From DASQHW01 sp038209365 (lineage in GTDB: Bacteria; Actinomycetota; Acidimicrobiia; IMCC26256; PALSA-610), in NCBI GenBank assembly GCA_038209365.1, contig JBBQXS010000020.1:1-64000 (forward strand): 64,000 bases of DNA, read 5' to 3'. Shown here in pieces: positions 47,604 through 55,892 of the stretch; within the stretch, counting starts at the first letter, position 1; every line of letters starts with the position of its first letter. Below the pieces are notes generated by a model. The model was not told the DNA's origin, made no database searches, and worked only from the letters and a program-made list of their open reading frames with translations. Made by a program: the position numbers and the translations under genes.

Positions 47604-49613
47604 ATGCGCGCGGTCATGACCGGTGCGACCGGGTTCATCGGACGAAATCTCCTGGCGCGGCTCTTGGAGCGCGACGAGCAAGTGTTCGCGGTCGTGCGGC
47701 CCGGTTCAGTCGAACGGCTGCGTGCCATCGGCCGTCGCCTCGGCGCCGACGACCGCCTCATCGTCCCCATCGAAGGAGACCTGCGCGATCCTCGGCTCGG
47801 TGTGAGCGACGACGACCTCGAGCGGATCTCGCGCGCGGAGCACTTCTTCCACGTCGCCGCCGTCTACGACCTCGCGGCCGACGCGACGGCGACCGGCGTG
47901 GCCAACGTCGACGGCACACGCCACGCGCTCGAGCTCGCGGGCGCGGCGGAGGTGGGCTGCTTCCATCAGCTCAGTTCGATCGCCGTGGCCGGGCGCTACG
48001 AAGGCACGTTCACCGAAGCGATGCTCGACGAAGCGACCGGGCTCGACCATCCCTACTTCGCGACGAAGCACGAGTCCGAACGGCTTGTCCGCGAGACGTG
48101 TCCGGTGCCATGGCGTGTGTACCGGCCGAGCCTCGTCGTCGGCCGGTCCGACAATGGCGAGATGGACAAGGTCGACGGTCCTTACTACTTCTTCTCGTGG
48201 CTGAAGCGGCTGGCGGCGGTGCCGAACCCCGCGCCCGTCGCGCTGCCGTTCGATGGGCTGGTGAATCTCGTGCCCGTCGACTACGTCGCCGCGGCGATCG
48301 ATCACATCGCGCACCGCGGGGATCTCGACGGCCGCGTGTTCCACATCGTCGATCCCGCGCCGCTCACGGTCGTAGAGGTGCTCGACCGGTTCTCACGTGT
48401 CGCGGGTGGCCCGCACTTCGTGACGCTCCCCCTGCCGGGTCCGGCGCGTGCGCTCGTCAACAGTCTCGTGCGCGCTCCCGCGGCCATTGCCCTGGACCGG
48501 CTCGGCCTTCCCGCCGCGATCGCCGACTACCTGTCGTGGTCGACACGTTTCGACACGACGAACACCGACGCCGCCCTTGCAGGCAGCGGGATTGCGTTGC
48601 CGCGGCTCGAGACGTATGCGGGAGTGCTGTGGAACTTCTGGCGCCGGCGGCTCGACCCGGCCTCCCGGGCCAAAGGCCACCTCGGCCGCGCGGTCAGCGG
48701 CCGCACCGTCATGATCACCGGAGCCTCTTCGGGCATCGGCCGCGCCACTGCATTGAAGGTCGCCGAGGCCGGCGGGATCCCGCTGCTCGTCGCCCGCGGC
48801 GCCGACGCGCTCGAAGCAACGAAGGCCGAGATCGTGAAGGCGGGCGGGACCGCGTTCGTCTATCGCGCCGACCTCTCCGACATCGAGGATTGCCAGCGAC
48901 TTGCGAAGGAAGTGATCGCGGCGCACGGCGGTGTCGACGTGCTCGTCAACAACGCCGGCCGCTCGATTCGGCGATCGGTCGCGGCCTCGGCGGACCGGTT
49001 CCACGACTTCGAGCGCACGATGCAGCTCAACTACTTCGGTGCGGTGGCGCTGATCCTCGCGTTGCTGCCCCCGATGCGCGCACGCAAGCGAGGCCACATC
49101 GTCAACGTGTCGTCGATCGGCGTGCAGACGTATCCGCCGCGATTCGCGGCGTACGTGGCGTCGAAGGCCGCGCTCGACGCGTTCTCGCGATGCATCGCCT
49201 CCGAGGTACACGCGGACAAGGTCCGGCTGACCACGGTGCACATGCCGCTCGTGCGCACCCCGATGATCGCCCCGACCTCGATCTACCGGAGCTTCCCGAC
49301 GCTCAGTCCTGACGAGGCGGCGAATCTGATCTGCCTCGCGATCGCGCAACAGCCCAAACGCGTGTCGACACCCGTCGGAATTCTGGCGCAGTTCACGGGG
49401 GTGATCGCGCCCGACATCCAGGACCGCGTGCTCAACATGGCATATCAGATCTTCCCCGAGTCTCCTGCCGCGCGCGGGGAGAAGCCGAAGGAAGCGGTCG
49501 ACCCCGCGGTCACGTTCGTGCCTGGTGAGTCGCGCACGGACCGCCCGGAACGCCAAGAGCTCTCGCTCCCCGCCAAGGCCATGGTCCAACTCCTGCGCGG
49601 CATTCACTGGTAG
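47604..49613 (+). CDS. Double-SDR fusion, probable fatty acyl-CoA reductase (AcrA1-like)
   Basis: A 669-residue fusion of two dehydrogenase domains. Residues 1-350 are an extended SDR (GATGFIGRNLL cofactor loop, PYFATKHESER with Tyr and Lys, the thioester-reductase-like body). Residues of about 370-630 are a classical SDR (MITGASSGIGRATAL, VLVNNAG, IVNVSSIG, YVASK). The same order occurs in mycobacterial AcrA1-type proteins annotated as multifunctional acyl-CoA reductases; reduction of a fatty acyl-CoA to aldehyde or alcohol is therefore likely. The ATG at 47604 has AAGGGAAG upstream. The next gene, a membrane protein, starts 8 nt later. Confidence 0.85.
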   Translation: MRAVMTGATGFIGRNLLARLLERDEQVFAVVRPGSVERLRAIGRRLGADDRLIVPIEGDLRDPRLGVSDDDLERISRAEHFFHVAAVYDLAADATATGVANVDGTRHALELAGAAEVGCFHQLSSIAVAGRYEGTFTEAMLDEATGLDHPYFATKHESERLVRETCPVPWRVYRPSLVVGRSDNGEMDKVDGPYYFFSWLKRLAAVPNPAPVALPFDGLVNLVPVDYVAAAIDHIAHRGDLDGRVFHIVDPAPLTVVEVLDRFSRVAGGPHFVTLPLPGPARALVNSLVRAPAAIALDRLGLPAAIADYLSWSTRFDTTNTDAALAGSGIALPRLETYAGVLWNFWRRRLDPASRAKGHLGRAVSGRTVMITGASSGIGRATALKVAEAGGIPLLVARGADALEATKAEIVKAGGTAFVYRADLSDIEDCQRLAKEVIAAHGGVDVLVNNAGRSIRRSVAASADRFHDFERTMQLNYFGAVALILALLPPMRARKRGHIVNVSSIGVQTYPPRFAAYVASKAALDAFSRCIASEVHADKVRLTTVHMPLVRTPMIAPTSIYRSFPTLSPDEAANLICLAIAQQPKRVSTPVGILAQFTGVIAPDIQDRVLNMAYQIFPESPAARGEKPKEAVDPAVTFVPGESRTDRPERQELSLPAKAMVQLLRGIHW

Positions 49614-49621
49614 CACCGAAC

Positions 49622-51169
49622 TTGCGTGACACGGAGCCCGAGGCGGGCGCGCCGCCACGCAGGTTCCGAGAGGTGCGAATCGGCAGCCTGCGGTATCCGG
49701 TCGTGTTGCCCACCCGGCGCGACCCGCGGTTGCAGCTGGCGTGCGTCATCATCTCGCTGCACATCCTGGGCCAGTTGACATTCGACTTCGAGGTGTCGAT
49801 CGCCCAGATCCTCGTGTCACTGTTGACGTGCGCCGTCTTGGAGCTTGCGGTCACGTTCTGGCGGCACCGTGCGCTTGTGTGGCCCGCGAGCGCACTCCTC
49901 ACGGGGAACGGCGTCGCCTTCGTCTTGCGCGTCCCCGGGACGCAACACGGCGATTGGTGGAGCATGCGCGGCGCCTGGATCTTCGCCGCGACGGGGGCGG
50001 TCTCGCTGTTCTCGAAGTACGTGATTCGCGTACGGGGCCGGCACGTGTTCAACCCGTCGAACTTCGGCCTGCTCGCCTGCTTCTTGCTTCTCGGTCCGCG
50101 CCGGGCAGACCCACTCGATCTCTGGTGGGGGGCGATGTCGCCGAGCATGGCGCTCGCGCTGGCCATCATCGTCGTCGGCGGTCTGGTGATCCTCTCGCAT
50201 CTTCGATTGCTGAGTCTCGCCGTCGCGTTCTGGGTTGCCTTTGCGGGGGCGATCGGCATCCTCGCGGCGACCGGGCATTGCATCACCGCGCGCTGGCACG
50301 TGGGGCCGATTTGCGACCGCGCGTTCTGGGTGCTGCTCGTGACCTCGCCCGAGATCCTCGTGTTCTTGTTCTTCATGATCACGGATCCCAAGACGATTCC
50401 GATCGGGCGTGCGAGTCGCACGGTCTACGCGGTCGCCGTCGCAGTCGTCGCCGCGCTGCTCATCGCGCCGCAGCGAACGGAGTTCGGCACCAAGGTTGCG
50501 GTCCTCGGCGCCCTCGCGCTCGTGTGCGCGGCCCGGCCGCTCCTCGAATCGCTGTTTCCCGTCGGTTCGGAGCACGCCGGCGTGCCGGCGTGGCTGCCGG
50601 TCTCGGGCCTTGCCCGCGGAAAACTCGCGATCGCCGCGATTGCGATCTTGGCGATATCCCTTTTCGCGGCCGGGATGCACGCGCGCTCGAGTGACGAGGT
50701 TGGTGTCGGTGTCGGGCGGGCAGCCAATGGGCGCGCGGCGGGGGTGCCGGCCGTGCGGGTGCGCGACGACCGGCTCTCGGGGCAGATCAGCATGGCATCG
50801 GCCCGGGTGATCGCCGCCGACGTCGTCGAGGACCTCAGCATCCAGGCCGACGCGCTGCGCCGGCTCGATCGTTCCCTCGTTGCCGGCGCCGCCACCGGCG
50901 CATGGCGCACCCAACTGGAGGAACAGATCGACCGCTCGCGCGGTGCCGGCGAGATCGCCGTCCCGACCCACGACCCCGAAGAGGTCATCGTCTCGGTTGC
51001 CCGAAGGAAAGCGCAACGCGCGCCCGCGATCCTGGCCACTGTTCGGGGATCGGTGGGCACGGGCGGCGACGCTCGACGCTTCGAGGAGACGTTCGAGGTG
51101 AAGCGCATCCGATCCCGCTTCCTGCTCGCCTCCGATCAGCCCCCGGAAGGATGGAGCCCGCCGCCGTGA
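49622..51169 (+). CDS. RnfD/NqrB-like membrane protein with soluble C-terminal domain
   Basis: A 515-residue protein with about 10 membrane segments in the first 355 residues. HVFNPSNFGLLACF and FMITDPKTIPIG are the hallmarks of NqrB/RnfD (NQR2_RnfD_RnfE). I find no SGAT-type threonine for covalent FMN, so a non-covalent flavin or no flavin is expected. Residues ~360-515 form a polar domain (DRLSGQISMASARVIAADVV, EEVIVSVARRKAQR). It is not in an rnf or nqr operon; it faces the flavin reductase and sulfite-oxidase-fold genes. Start TTG at 49622; GTG at 49673 is possible. Confidence 0.75.
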   Translation: MRDTEPEAGAPPRRFREVRIGSLRYPVVLPTRRDPRLQLACVIISLHILGQLTFDFEVSIAQILVSLLTCAVLELAVTFWRHRALVWPASALLTGNGVAFVLRVPGTQHGDWWSMRGAWIFAATGAVSLFSKYVIRVRGRHVFNPSNFGLLACFLLLGPRRADPLDLWWGAMSPSMALALAIIVVGGLVILSHLRLLSLAVAFWVAFAGAIGILAATGHCITARWHVGPICDRAFWVLLVTSPEILVFLFFMITDPKTIPIGRASRTVYAVAVAVVAALLIAPQRTEFGTKVAVLGALALVCAARPLLESLFPVGSEHAGVPAWLPVSGLARGKLAIAAIAILAISLFAAGMHARSSDEVGVGVGRAANGRAAGVPAVRVRDDRLSGQISMASARVIAADVVEDLSIQADALRRLDRSLVAGAATGAWRTQLEEQIDRSRGAGEIAVPTHDPEEVIVSVARRKAQRAPAILATVRGSVGTGGDARRFEETFEVKRIRSRFLLASDQPPEGWSPPP

Positions 51170-51193
51170 TGCACGCGCTCGATTCGATTGCGG

Positions 51194-51874
51194 TCAGCCG
51201 GTCGGGCCGAAACGCTCCACGCGTATGCGATCCGTCGGTTGGCCGAGGCCGACGATGACGTCGCTGGCGGCATCCGCGAACCCGGGGGATCCACAGATGT
51301 ACGCCGTGGCGCTTTGCGCGAGCGGCTGCGTGATGTCCTCGCTCACAAGCCTTCCCGGCGGCCGCGTCGCGGACGCGGCGCGGGTGTACACGATGTTCGT
51401 CTCGGGACCGGGGAGCTCCTCCGCGTAGTAGAGGTCGCCGGGGGTGCGAACCGAGACGACGAGCCGAACGAGGTGCGACCGCTGCGTTCGGCGCGCCAGC
51501 CGCAGCATGGCCATCAGCGGCACCAGCCCGGAGCCACCTCCGACGAGCAGCGCCGGCGTGTAGCCCCTCCACACGAACCATCCTCCGATCGGCCCCTTCA
51601 CCTCGAGCTCGTCGCCGACCATGACGACGTCATGCAGGAACATCGAGACCTCGCCGCCCTCGAGTCGTTCGACCGTGAGCTCGAACTCGTTGGAGCCGTC
51701 CGGCGCCGACGCGACCGAATACGACCGTGCGGCCGTGTACCCGTCGGGCGCGGTCAATCGCACGACGTAGTGCTGGCCCGCGAGACGAGGCGACGGCTCG
51801 GCGACCGCGAGCCGAAACGTCTTCGCGCGCGACGTCTCGTTCTTGATGGCCACAACACTGGCCGTTTGCCACAC
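51194..51874 (-). CDS. FAD/NAD(P)-binding ferredoxin-reductase-type protein
   Basis: A 226-residue FNR-like reductase. AARSYSVASAPDG binds FAD (RxYS motif), LLVGGGSGLVPLMAMLRLA binds NAD(P) (GGGSGxxP), and YICGSPGFADAASD completes the nucleotide site. There is no C-terminal [2Fe-2S] domain, so it must feed a separate acceptor. The GTG at 51874 lies 5 nt after the molybdopterin gene stop, and the two form a reductase/oxidoreductase pair. Its 3' end lies 24 nt from the RnfD-like gene, convergently. Confidence 0.85.
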   Translation of the reverse strand: MWQTASVVAIKNETSRAKTFRLAVAEPSPRLAGQHYVVRLTAPDGYTAARSYSVASAPDGSNEFELTVERLEGGEVSMFLHDVVMVGDELEVKGPIGGWFVWRGYTPALLVGGGSGLVPLMAMLRLARRTQRSHLVRLVVSVRTPGDLYYAEELPGPETNIVYTRAASATRPPGRLVSEDITQPLAQSATAYICGSPGFADAASDVIVGLGQPTDRIRVERFGPTG

Positions 51875-51879
51875 GCCGG

Positions 51880-52491
51880 TCAGTCTCCCTGGTACCGCTG
51901 TTCGAGCCAAGGATCGCCCCGGTCGTGGTACCCGTTGCGCTCCCAGAAACCCGGTTCGTCGTGGTCGAGGAGTTGCAGGCCCGACACCCACTTCGCGCTC
52001 TTCCAGAAATAGCGGTGCGGTACGAGCAACCGGGCGGGGCCACCGTGCTCGACCGGAAGCGGACGGCCTTCGTACTCCCACACGACCCACGCACGCCCCT
52101 CGGTGACGTCGGCCAACGGCAAGTTGGTCGTGTAGCCGGTGTGCGACCTCGCGAGGACGTGCGTCGCGCTCGGCCGCGGACTTGCGGCGTGCAGGAGCGT
52201 GTCGACCGAGACACCCGCGAACGTCACGCCGAGCTTCGACCATGTCGTGACGCAGTGAATGTCACCCTCGAAGGTCGCGGGTGCCAACGCACGGATCTCG
52301 TCCCACGTCCACGTCACTTCGTGTTCGACGAGACCGTCGATCGTGAAGGTCCACGAGCTGGTCTCGAGCTTGGGCGTGACCTCGGCGGTCAGGACCGGCC
52401 ACTCATTGCCGGTGTCGTACTGCCCCGGCGGGAGCCGGGGGTCGCGAGCCGCACGTCCCCGACCCGCGAACCCTCGTGTGAACTTCGCCAT
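51880..52491 (-). CDS. Sulfite-oxidase-fold molybdopterin protein (MsrP/YedY-like)
   Basis: A 203-residue molybdopterin-binding domain. DIHCVTTWSKLGVTFAGV carries the cysteine that ligates molybdenum, and EYEGRPLPVEHGGPARLLVP plus KWVSGLQLLD are the dimer-core strands. It lacks a Tat signal and the C-terminal dimerisation domain, so it should work in the cytoplasm, unlike MsrP. The paired reductase gene suggests it works as a reductase, not an oxidase. No [2Fe-2S] or haem domain is fused. Confidence 0.85.
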   Translation of the reverse strand: MAKFTRGFAGRGRAARDPRLPPGQYDTGNEWPVLTAEVTPKLETSSWTFTIDGLVEHEVTWTWDEIRALAPATFEGDIHCVTTWSKLGVTFAGVSVDTLLHAASPRPSATHVLARSHTGYTTNLPLADVTEGRAWVVWEYEGRPLPVEHGGPARLLVPHRYFWKSAKWVSGLQLLDHDEPGFWERNGYHDRGDPWLEQRYQGD

Positions 52492-52538
52492 CGCCGGCTC
52501 CCCTCGATCACGACATCAGCTTCATCATCGTCCGGGCA

Positions 52539-53081
52539 TCAACGCTCGGTCACCTCGTCGAACGCCGGCGGGTACGCGACCCGGCCTCGGAGCGACGGGT
52601 CGTACCGGCGGAGGCGGAGGACCTGCGCCGCCTCGGGCGGCGCCCACGCGGGGAGCATGATCTCGATGCCGAGCGGGACGGAGTACTCGAAGCCGAACCT
52701 CCCGTAGTACTTCGGGCTGCCCTCGAGCACGACCAGGGGTTCGCCGCGTGCGTCGGCCCTGTCCGTGACCTCACGAACCAGTGCCGCACCGATGCCCTGA
52801 TCCTGCGCGTCAGGCGCAACGGCGAGCGGCGAGAGGCTCGCGATCCAATGCTGCGCGTCCCCGTCGTGCAGCGCCACATAGCTGATCATCACGTGGCCGA
52901 CGACGCGTCCGCGCCGCTCGGCGACGAGCGACAGCTCGGGGACAAAGTTCGGAGAAGCACGGATTCGCTCCACCAATCGCGCTTCCGCCGGAGATCCGAA
53001 CGCCGACGCGACGACCTCGGCGATCACCTCACGGTCTGCCGGCGCCTCGACGCGGATCGACACGCCGTCCAGGCGCTTCAC
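52539..53081 (-). CDS. GNAT-family N-acetyltransferase (YhbS-like)
   Basis: A 180-residue acetyltransferase. VAPDAQDQGIGAALVREV is the acetyl-CoA pyrophosphate loop (Q/RxxGxG/A), LSLVAERRGRVVGHVMISY the preceding strands, and VLEGSPKYYGRFGFEYS the end of the fold. The SPKYYxRFGF segment is typical of YhbS, whose acceptor is unknown. The ATG overlaps the stop of the coiled-coil gene as ATGA. The 2OG and nitrogen-containing pathways nearby give no clue to the substrate. Confidence 0.85.
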   Translation of the reverse strand: MKRLDGVSIRVEAPADREVIAEVVASAFGSPAEARLVERIRASPNFVPELSLVAERRGRVVGHVMISYVALHDGDAQHWIASLSPLAVAPDAQDQGIGAALVREVTDRADARGEPLVVLEGSPKYYGRFGFEYSVPLGIEIMLPAWAPPEAAQVLRLRRYDPSLRGRVAYPPAFDEVTER

Positions 53082-53899
53082 GCGCGGTCTTCGAGGCGGG
53101 CAACCGCCTCTTCGCTTCGTACGACGGCCGCGTCCGCTCGCTCCGCCGCTTGGCGGGCGACGTCGCGCGCCCTGCGGGCGGCCGCAAGCTCCTGGTCCAG
53201 ACGCTTGGCCGCCGCCTCGGCGTCCTTGACGGCGCGTTCTGCCGCACGCATCGCTTCGGCGGCATCCGCCGCCTCACCTCGATGGCGTTCGAGCTTCTCG
53301 CGAGCATCGACCAGCCGGCGCGAGGGCGGCGACGGTGCGCGGGGCGGAGGCGACGCCCCACGCCGCGGCCGGCGATCGCGCATCGCCGGAGAGGGGATCG
53401 ACGACGCGAGGCCTGCGAACAGATCTCCGTCGGTCCTTTCATCCGCATCGATTCCGGCGAGCTCGCCCCGGCCCAGCTCTGCGGCGAGAGGCTCGGAACC
53501 CACGATGGCCTGTAGCGCGTTCTCGATGTCTCGTACCTGCGCGTCGCCCGAGCGGCCCGATTCGTCGACGATTCGACGCGCCGACCGCGCGACCGCACCC
53601 ATGGCGTTTCTTCGCCGCGCGAGCGCCGCGCGAAGGACGTCCGCGTCGGCGCCCTCGAGCACGTCGTTCTGCGCGGCGCGGGCGCCTTCCGAAGACGCGA
53701 GCAACTCCGCGATCGCGTCGGGATCGCTCCTCACGACCTGATTGAGCGCCCACACAGGTACCGGCGGCCGGCGCAGCCGTTTGACGGCGGCCGCCTCGTC
53801 CTTGTCCCCTGCAGCGCGCAGCTCGCGCGCGAGCTGGTCGCGCGCGGCGACGAACTCGTCGGGCGCGACCGCGAACAGGTCGCGTCGCGAGCCCGTCAT
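53078..53899 (-). CDS. Coiled-coil-rich hypothetical protein
   Basis: A 273-residue protein found as a hypothetical in actinobacteria. DLFAVAPDEFVAARDQLARELRAAGDKDEA and VKRLRRPPVPVWALNQVVR open it; residues of about 190-270 are an Ala/Glu/Arg-rich coiled coil (AREKLERHRGEAADAAEAMR). No signal peptide, membrane segment or catalytic motif. A proline-rich linker separates the halves. Coupling to the GNAT gene by ATGA overlap suggests a joint role, but the nature is unknown. Confidence 0.7.
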   Translation of the reverse strand: MTGSRRDLFAVAPDEFVAARDQLARELRAAGDKDEAAAVKRLRRPPVPVWALNQVVRSDPDAIAELLASSEGARAAQNDVLEGADADVLRAALARRRNAMGAVARSARRIVDESGRSGDAQVRDIENALQAIVGSEPLAAELGRGELAGIDADERTDGDLFAGLASSIPSPAMRDRRPRRGASPPPRAPSPPSRRLVDAREKLERHRGEAADAAEAMRAAERAVKDAEAAAKRLDQELAAARRARDVARQAAERADAAVVRSEEAVARLEDRA

Positions 53900-53921
53900 G
53901 CACCAGGGGGTCGCCGGCGAC

Positions 53922-54998
53922 TCACGACCGCGCGGTCATGGTGCACACATGTCCGATGTGCGGATCGGATCGGCCGTCGAGCAGCTCGTGATACGTCACC
54001 GCGACCGCGTCGGGACCGGACGCCAGGCGGAGCTCGAGCCAGCCGTCGGTCCACGTACTGAAGGTGCGCCACGCGTCTCCCACCCGTCGGTCGAGCTCGT
54101 CCTGACCCCACTCGCCGGCGCGCTTCGCAATTTGCGTGGGCGCGAAGAAGAACGCAGGCTGCGGCCCGACCAGGGCGCGGTCCGACTCCGGCGTGTGGTC
54201 CCAGTGCGTGCCCCCGACGATCATGCTGTGCGCCAGCTGGTCGCCGAAGCGCTCGTGCACCGTGGCCTGCACATCGCGGTTGCCGGCGATGTCGATGAAG
54301 ATCGCGCCGCGCGGTGCCATGGCATCAATCTCGCCGTACGTCACGACGTCGTGGTAGCAGCCGAGCTTCTCGACGAACGCGCGGTTGGTGTCCGAGGTCA
54401 GTCCGATCACGCGCACGCCCGAGCGGTCGTGCAGGAGGTGAGCCGAACCGATCGCGGTCTTGCTCGACGCGCTCGAGATGATCACCTCCGACACGCCGAA
54501 GAATTCGTTGTCTGCGAGGGAGTCGTCGATCATGAACGATGTGAAGAACAGTGGCCACAGCACCATCTGCTGCCCTTCGCGCCCGGCTGCGTAGATCGGA
54601 TCGGCGTCGACGCGGAGGTAGCGGTTGTACGCACCGGCCATCGGTTGCCGGTGCGGCGCGAGGTCCGTGAACCCTCGCCCGTCGACCTTGCCCGTCGTCA
54701 CGACGAGCTCGTCGCTCATCGGGAAGTAGCCGTACACCCGCTGACCGAGCTCAACGGAGGCATTTCGAGACTCGACGACTTCGCCGAACCCCCACACCGG
54801 GATGCGACCCCAGTTGTCCTCGGCGGGGAAGAACTTCCAGTACTGGAGTGCATCGCCGAACGCGCCGTAGGTGATGTTGTTCGCCGTGAGAGCGAAGCCG
54901 TCGACGCGCAGCCGGACATCGCCGGCGCCGACCGGCGCCGGTTCGCCGGCTGCGATACGAGTCCGGTGCAGATCCGTGCGGTCGACCTCGAAGTTCAT
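53922..54998 (-). CDS. DUF2855 family protein (MDR-like reductase fold)
   Basis: A 358-residue protein of a family related to medium-chain dehydrogenases but without zinc ligands. NNITYGAFGDALQYWKFFPA is the family signature, EVIISSASSKTAIGSAHLL the cofactor-type loop, and VRVIGLTSDTNRAFVEKLGCYHDV the following Rossmann part. The reaction is not known to me; NADPH-dependent reduction is likely from the fold. The gene lies 22 nt before the coiled-coil gene and 33 nt after the DUF899 gene, so it belongs to a minus-strand operon. Confidence 0.82.
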   Translation of the reverse strand: MNFEVDRTDLHRTRIAAGEPAPVGAGDVRLRVDGFALTANNITYGAFGDALQYWKFFPAEDNWGRIPVWGFGEVVESRNASVELGQRVYGYFPMSDELVVTTGKVDGRGFTDLAPHRQPMAGAYNRYLRVDADPIYAAGREGQQMVLWPLFFTSFMIDDSLADNEFFGVSEVIISSASSKTAIGSAHLLHDRSGVRVIGLTSDTNRAFVEKLGCYHDVVTYGEIDAMAPRGAIFIDIAGNRDVQATVHERFGDQLAHSMIVGGTHWDHTPESDRALVGPQPAFFFAPTQIAKRAGEWGQDELDRRVGDAWRTFSTWTDGWLELRLASGPDAVAVTYHELLDGRSDPHIGHVCTMTARS

Positions 54999-55031
54999 CC
55001 ATGGGAGTCTTCCAAACTTCGCGGTCGACCG

Positions 55032-55775
55032 CTACGAGAAGTCGGGAACTGCACCTCGTGCCTCGGCGGCACGGCCCTTGGGCTCCTCCCAATCCTCTTG
55101 CCGGCCGAGCGCGGTCTCGTCCAGCAGGTAATACGAGCCGCCCATGGTCTCCAGCCCGCGCGCGTACACGGAGTATGTGTGGAAGATGTCGTCGTCGACG
55201 CGCAAGAAGGCGCTTCGACCCGGGCCCTCGATCGGCTCTTGGCCCTCGACATAGATGGACGTACCGGCGCGCTCGTGCTCTTCCTTCGAGCGAAAGTTGT
55301 ACTCCACCGGCGCAACAGATTCGTCCAGCGTGACGTGGAAGTCGTAGTTGAAGTCGCTGCCGTACGACGAGAACCAGGGAAACGCCCAGCCCTTCTTCGC
55401 CTTGTACTTCTCGACCTTGTCAATCGGCGCGCGCGAGACGTACACCAGCGTCGTGTCCCGGGCATGCAAGTGCGCGATGAGCCCCGGCGACATCTCGTCG
55501 GCGCCCGCCGAACAACTCGGGCACCCATCCTCCCAGCTCGGGTCGAACATGAAGTGACACACGATCAGCTGGTGGCGGCCGTCGAACAGGTCGAGAAGGC
55601 TGACCTTGCCGTCCGGGCCCTCGAACACGTATTCCTTGTCGATCTTGACCATGGGGAGACGCCGACGATCCGCGGTCAGCGCGTCTCGTTGCCGGGTGAG
55701 CTCCTTCTCGCGGGTCAACAACTCCTTGCGAGCAGCCACCCACTGGTCGCGTGACACGACCTTCGGAAGACTCAT
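55032..55775 (-). CDS. DUF899 thioredoxin-fold protein
   Basis: A 247-residue protein of the DUF899 family. LIVCHFMFDPSWEDGCPSCSAGADEM carries the CPSC pair in a thioredoxin-like position, and FPWFSSYGSDFNYDFHVT is the family signature. The N-terminal helix (WVAARKELLTREKELTRQRDALTADRRRLPMV) is usual. The CxxC suggests redox or metal chemistry, but the activity has not been established. The ATG at 55775 has AGGAGAG upstream. It lies 117 nt after the aconitase gene. Confidence 0.85.
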   Translation of the reverse strand: MSLPKVVSRDQWVAARKELLTREKELTRQRDALTADRRRLPMVKIDKEYVFEGPDGKVSLLDLFDGRHQLIVCHFMFDPSWEDGCPSCSAGADEMSPGLIAHLHARDTTLVYVSRAPIDKVEKYKAKKGWAFPWFSSYGSDFNYDFHVTLDESVAPVEYNFRSKEEHERAGTSIYVEGQEPIEGPGRSAFLRVDDDIFHTYSVYARGLETMGGSYYLLDETALGRQEDWEEPKGRAAEARGAVPDFS

Positions 55776-55892
55776 GGAGCTCTCCTCTGCATCGACTCTG
55801 GGTGAACAATTCGAAGAGTGAGACCGGACGGCAACGCACAACTCATCGGTCTCACCACGCATTCTTGCCCACTCTCGACCGCGCGAAAAGTT

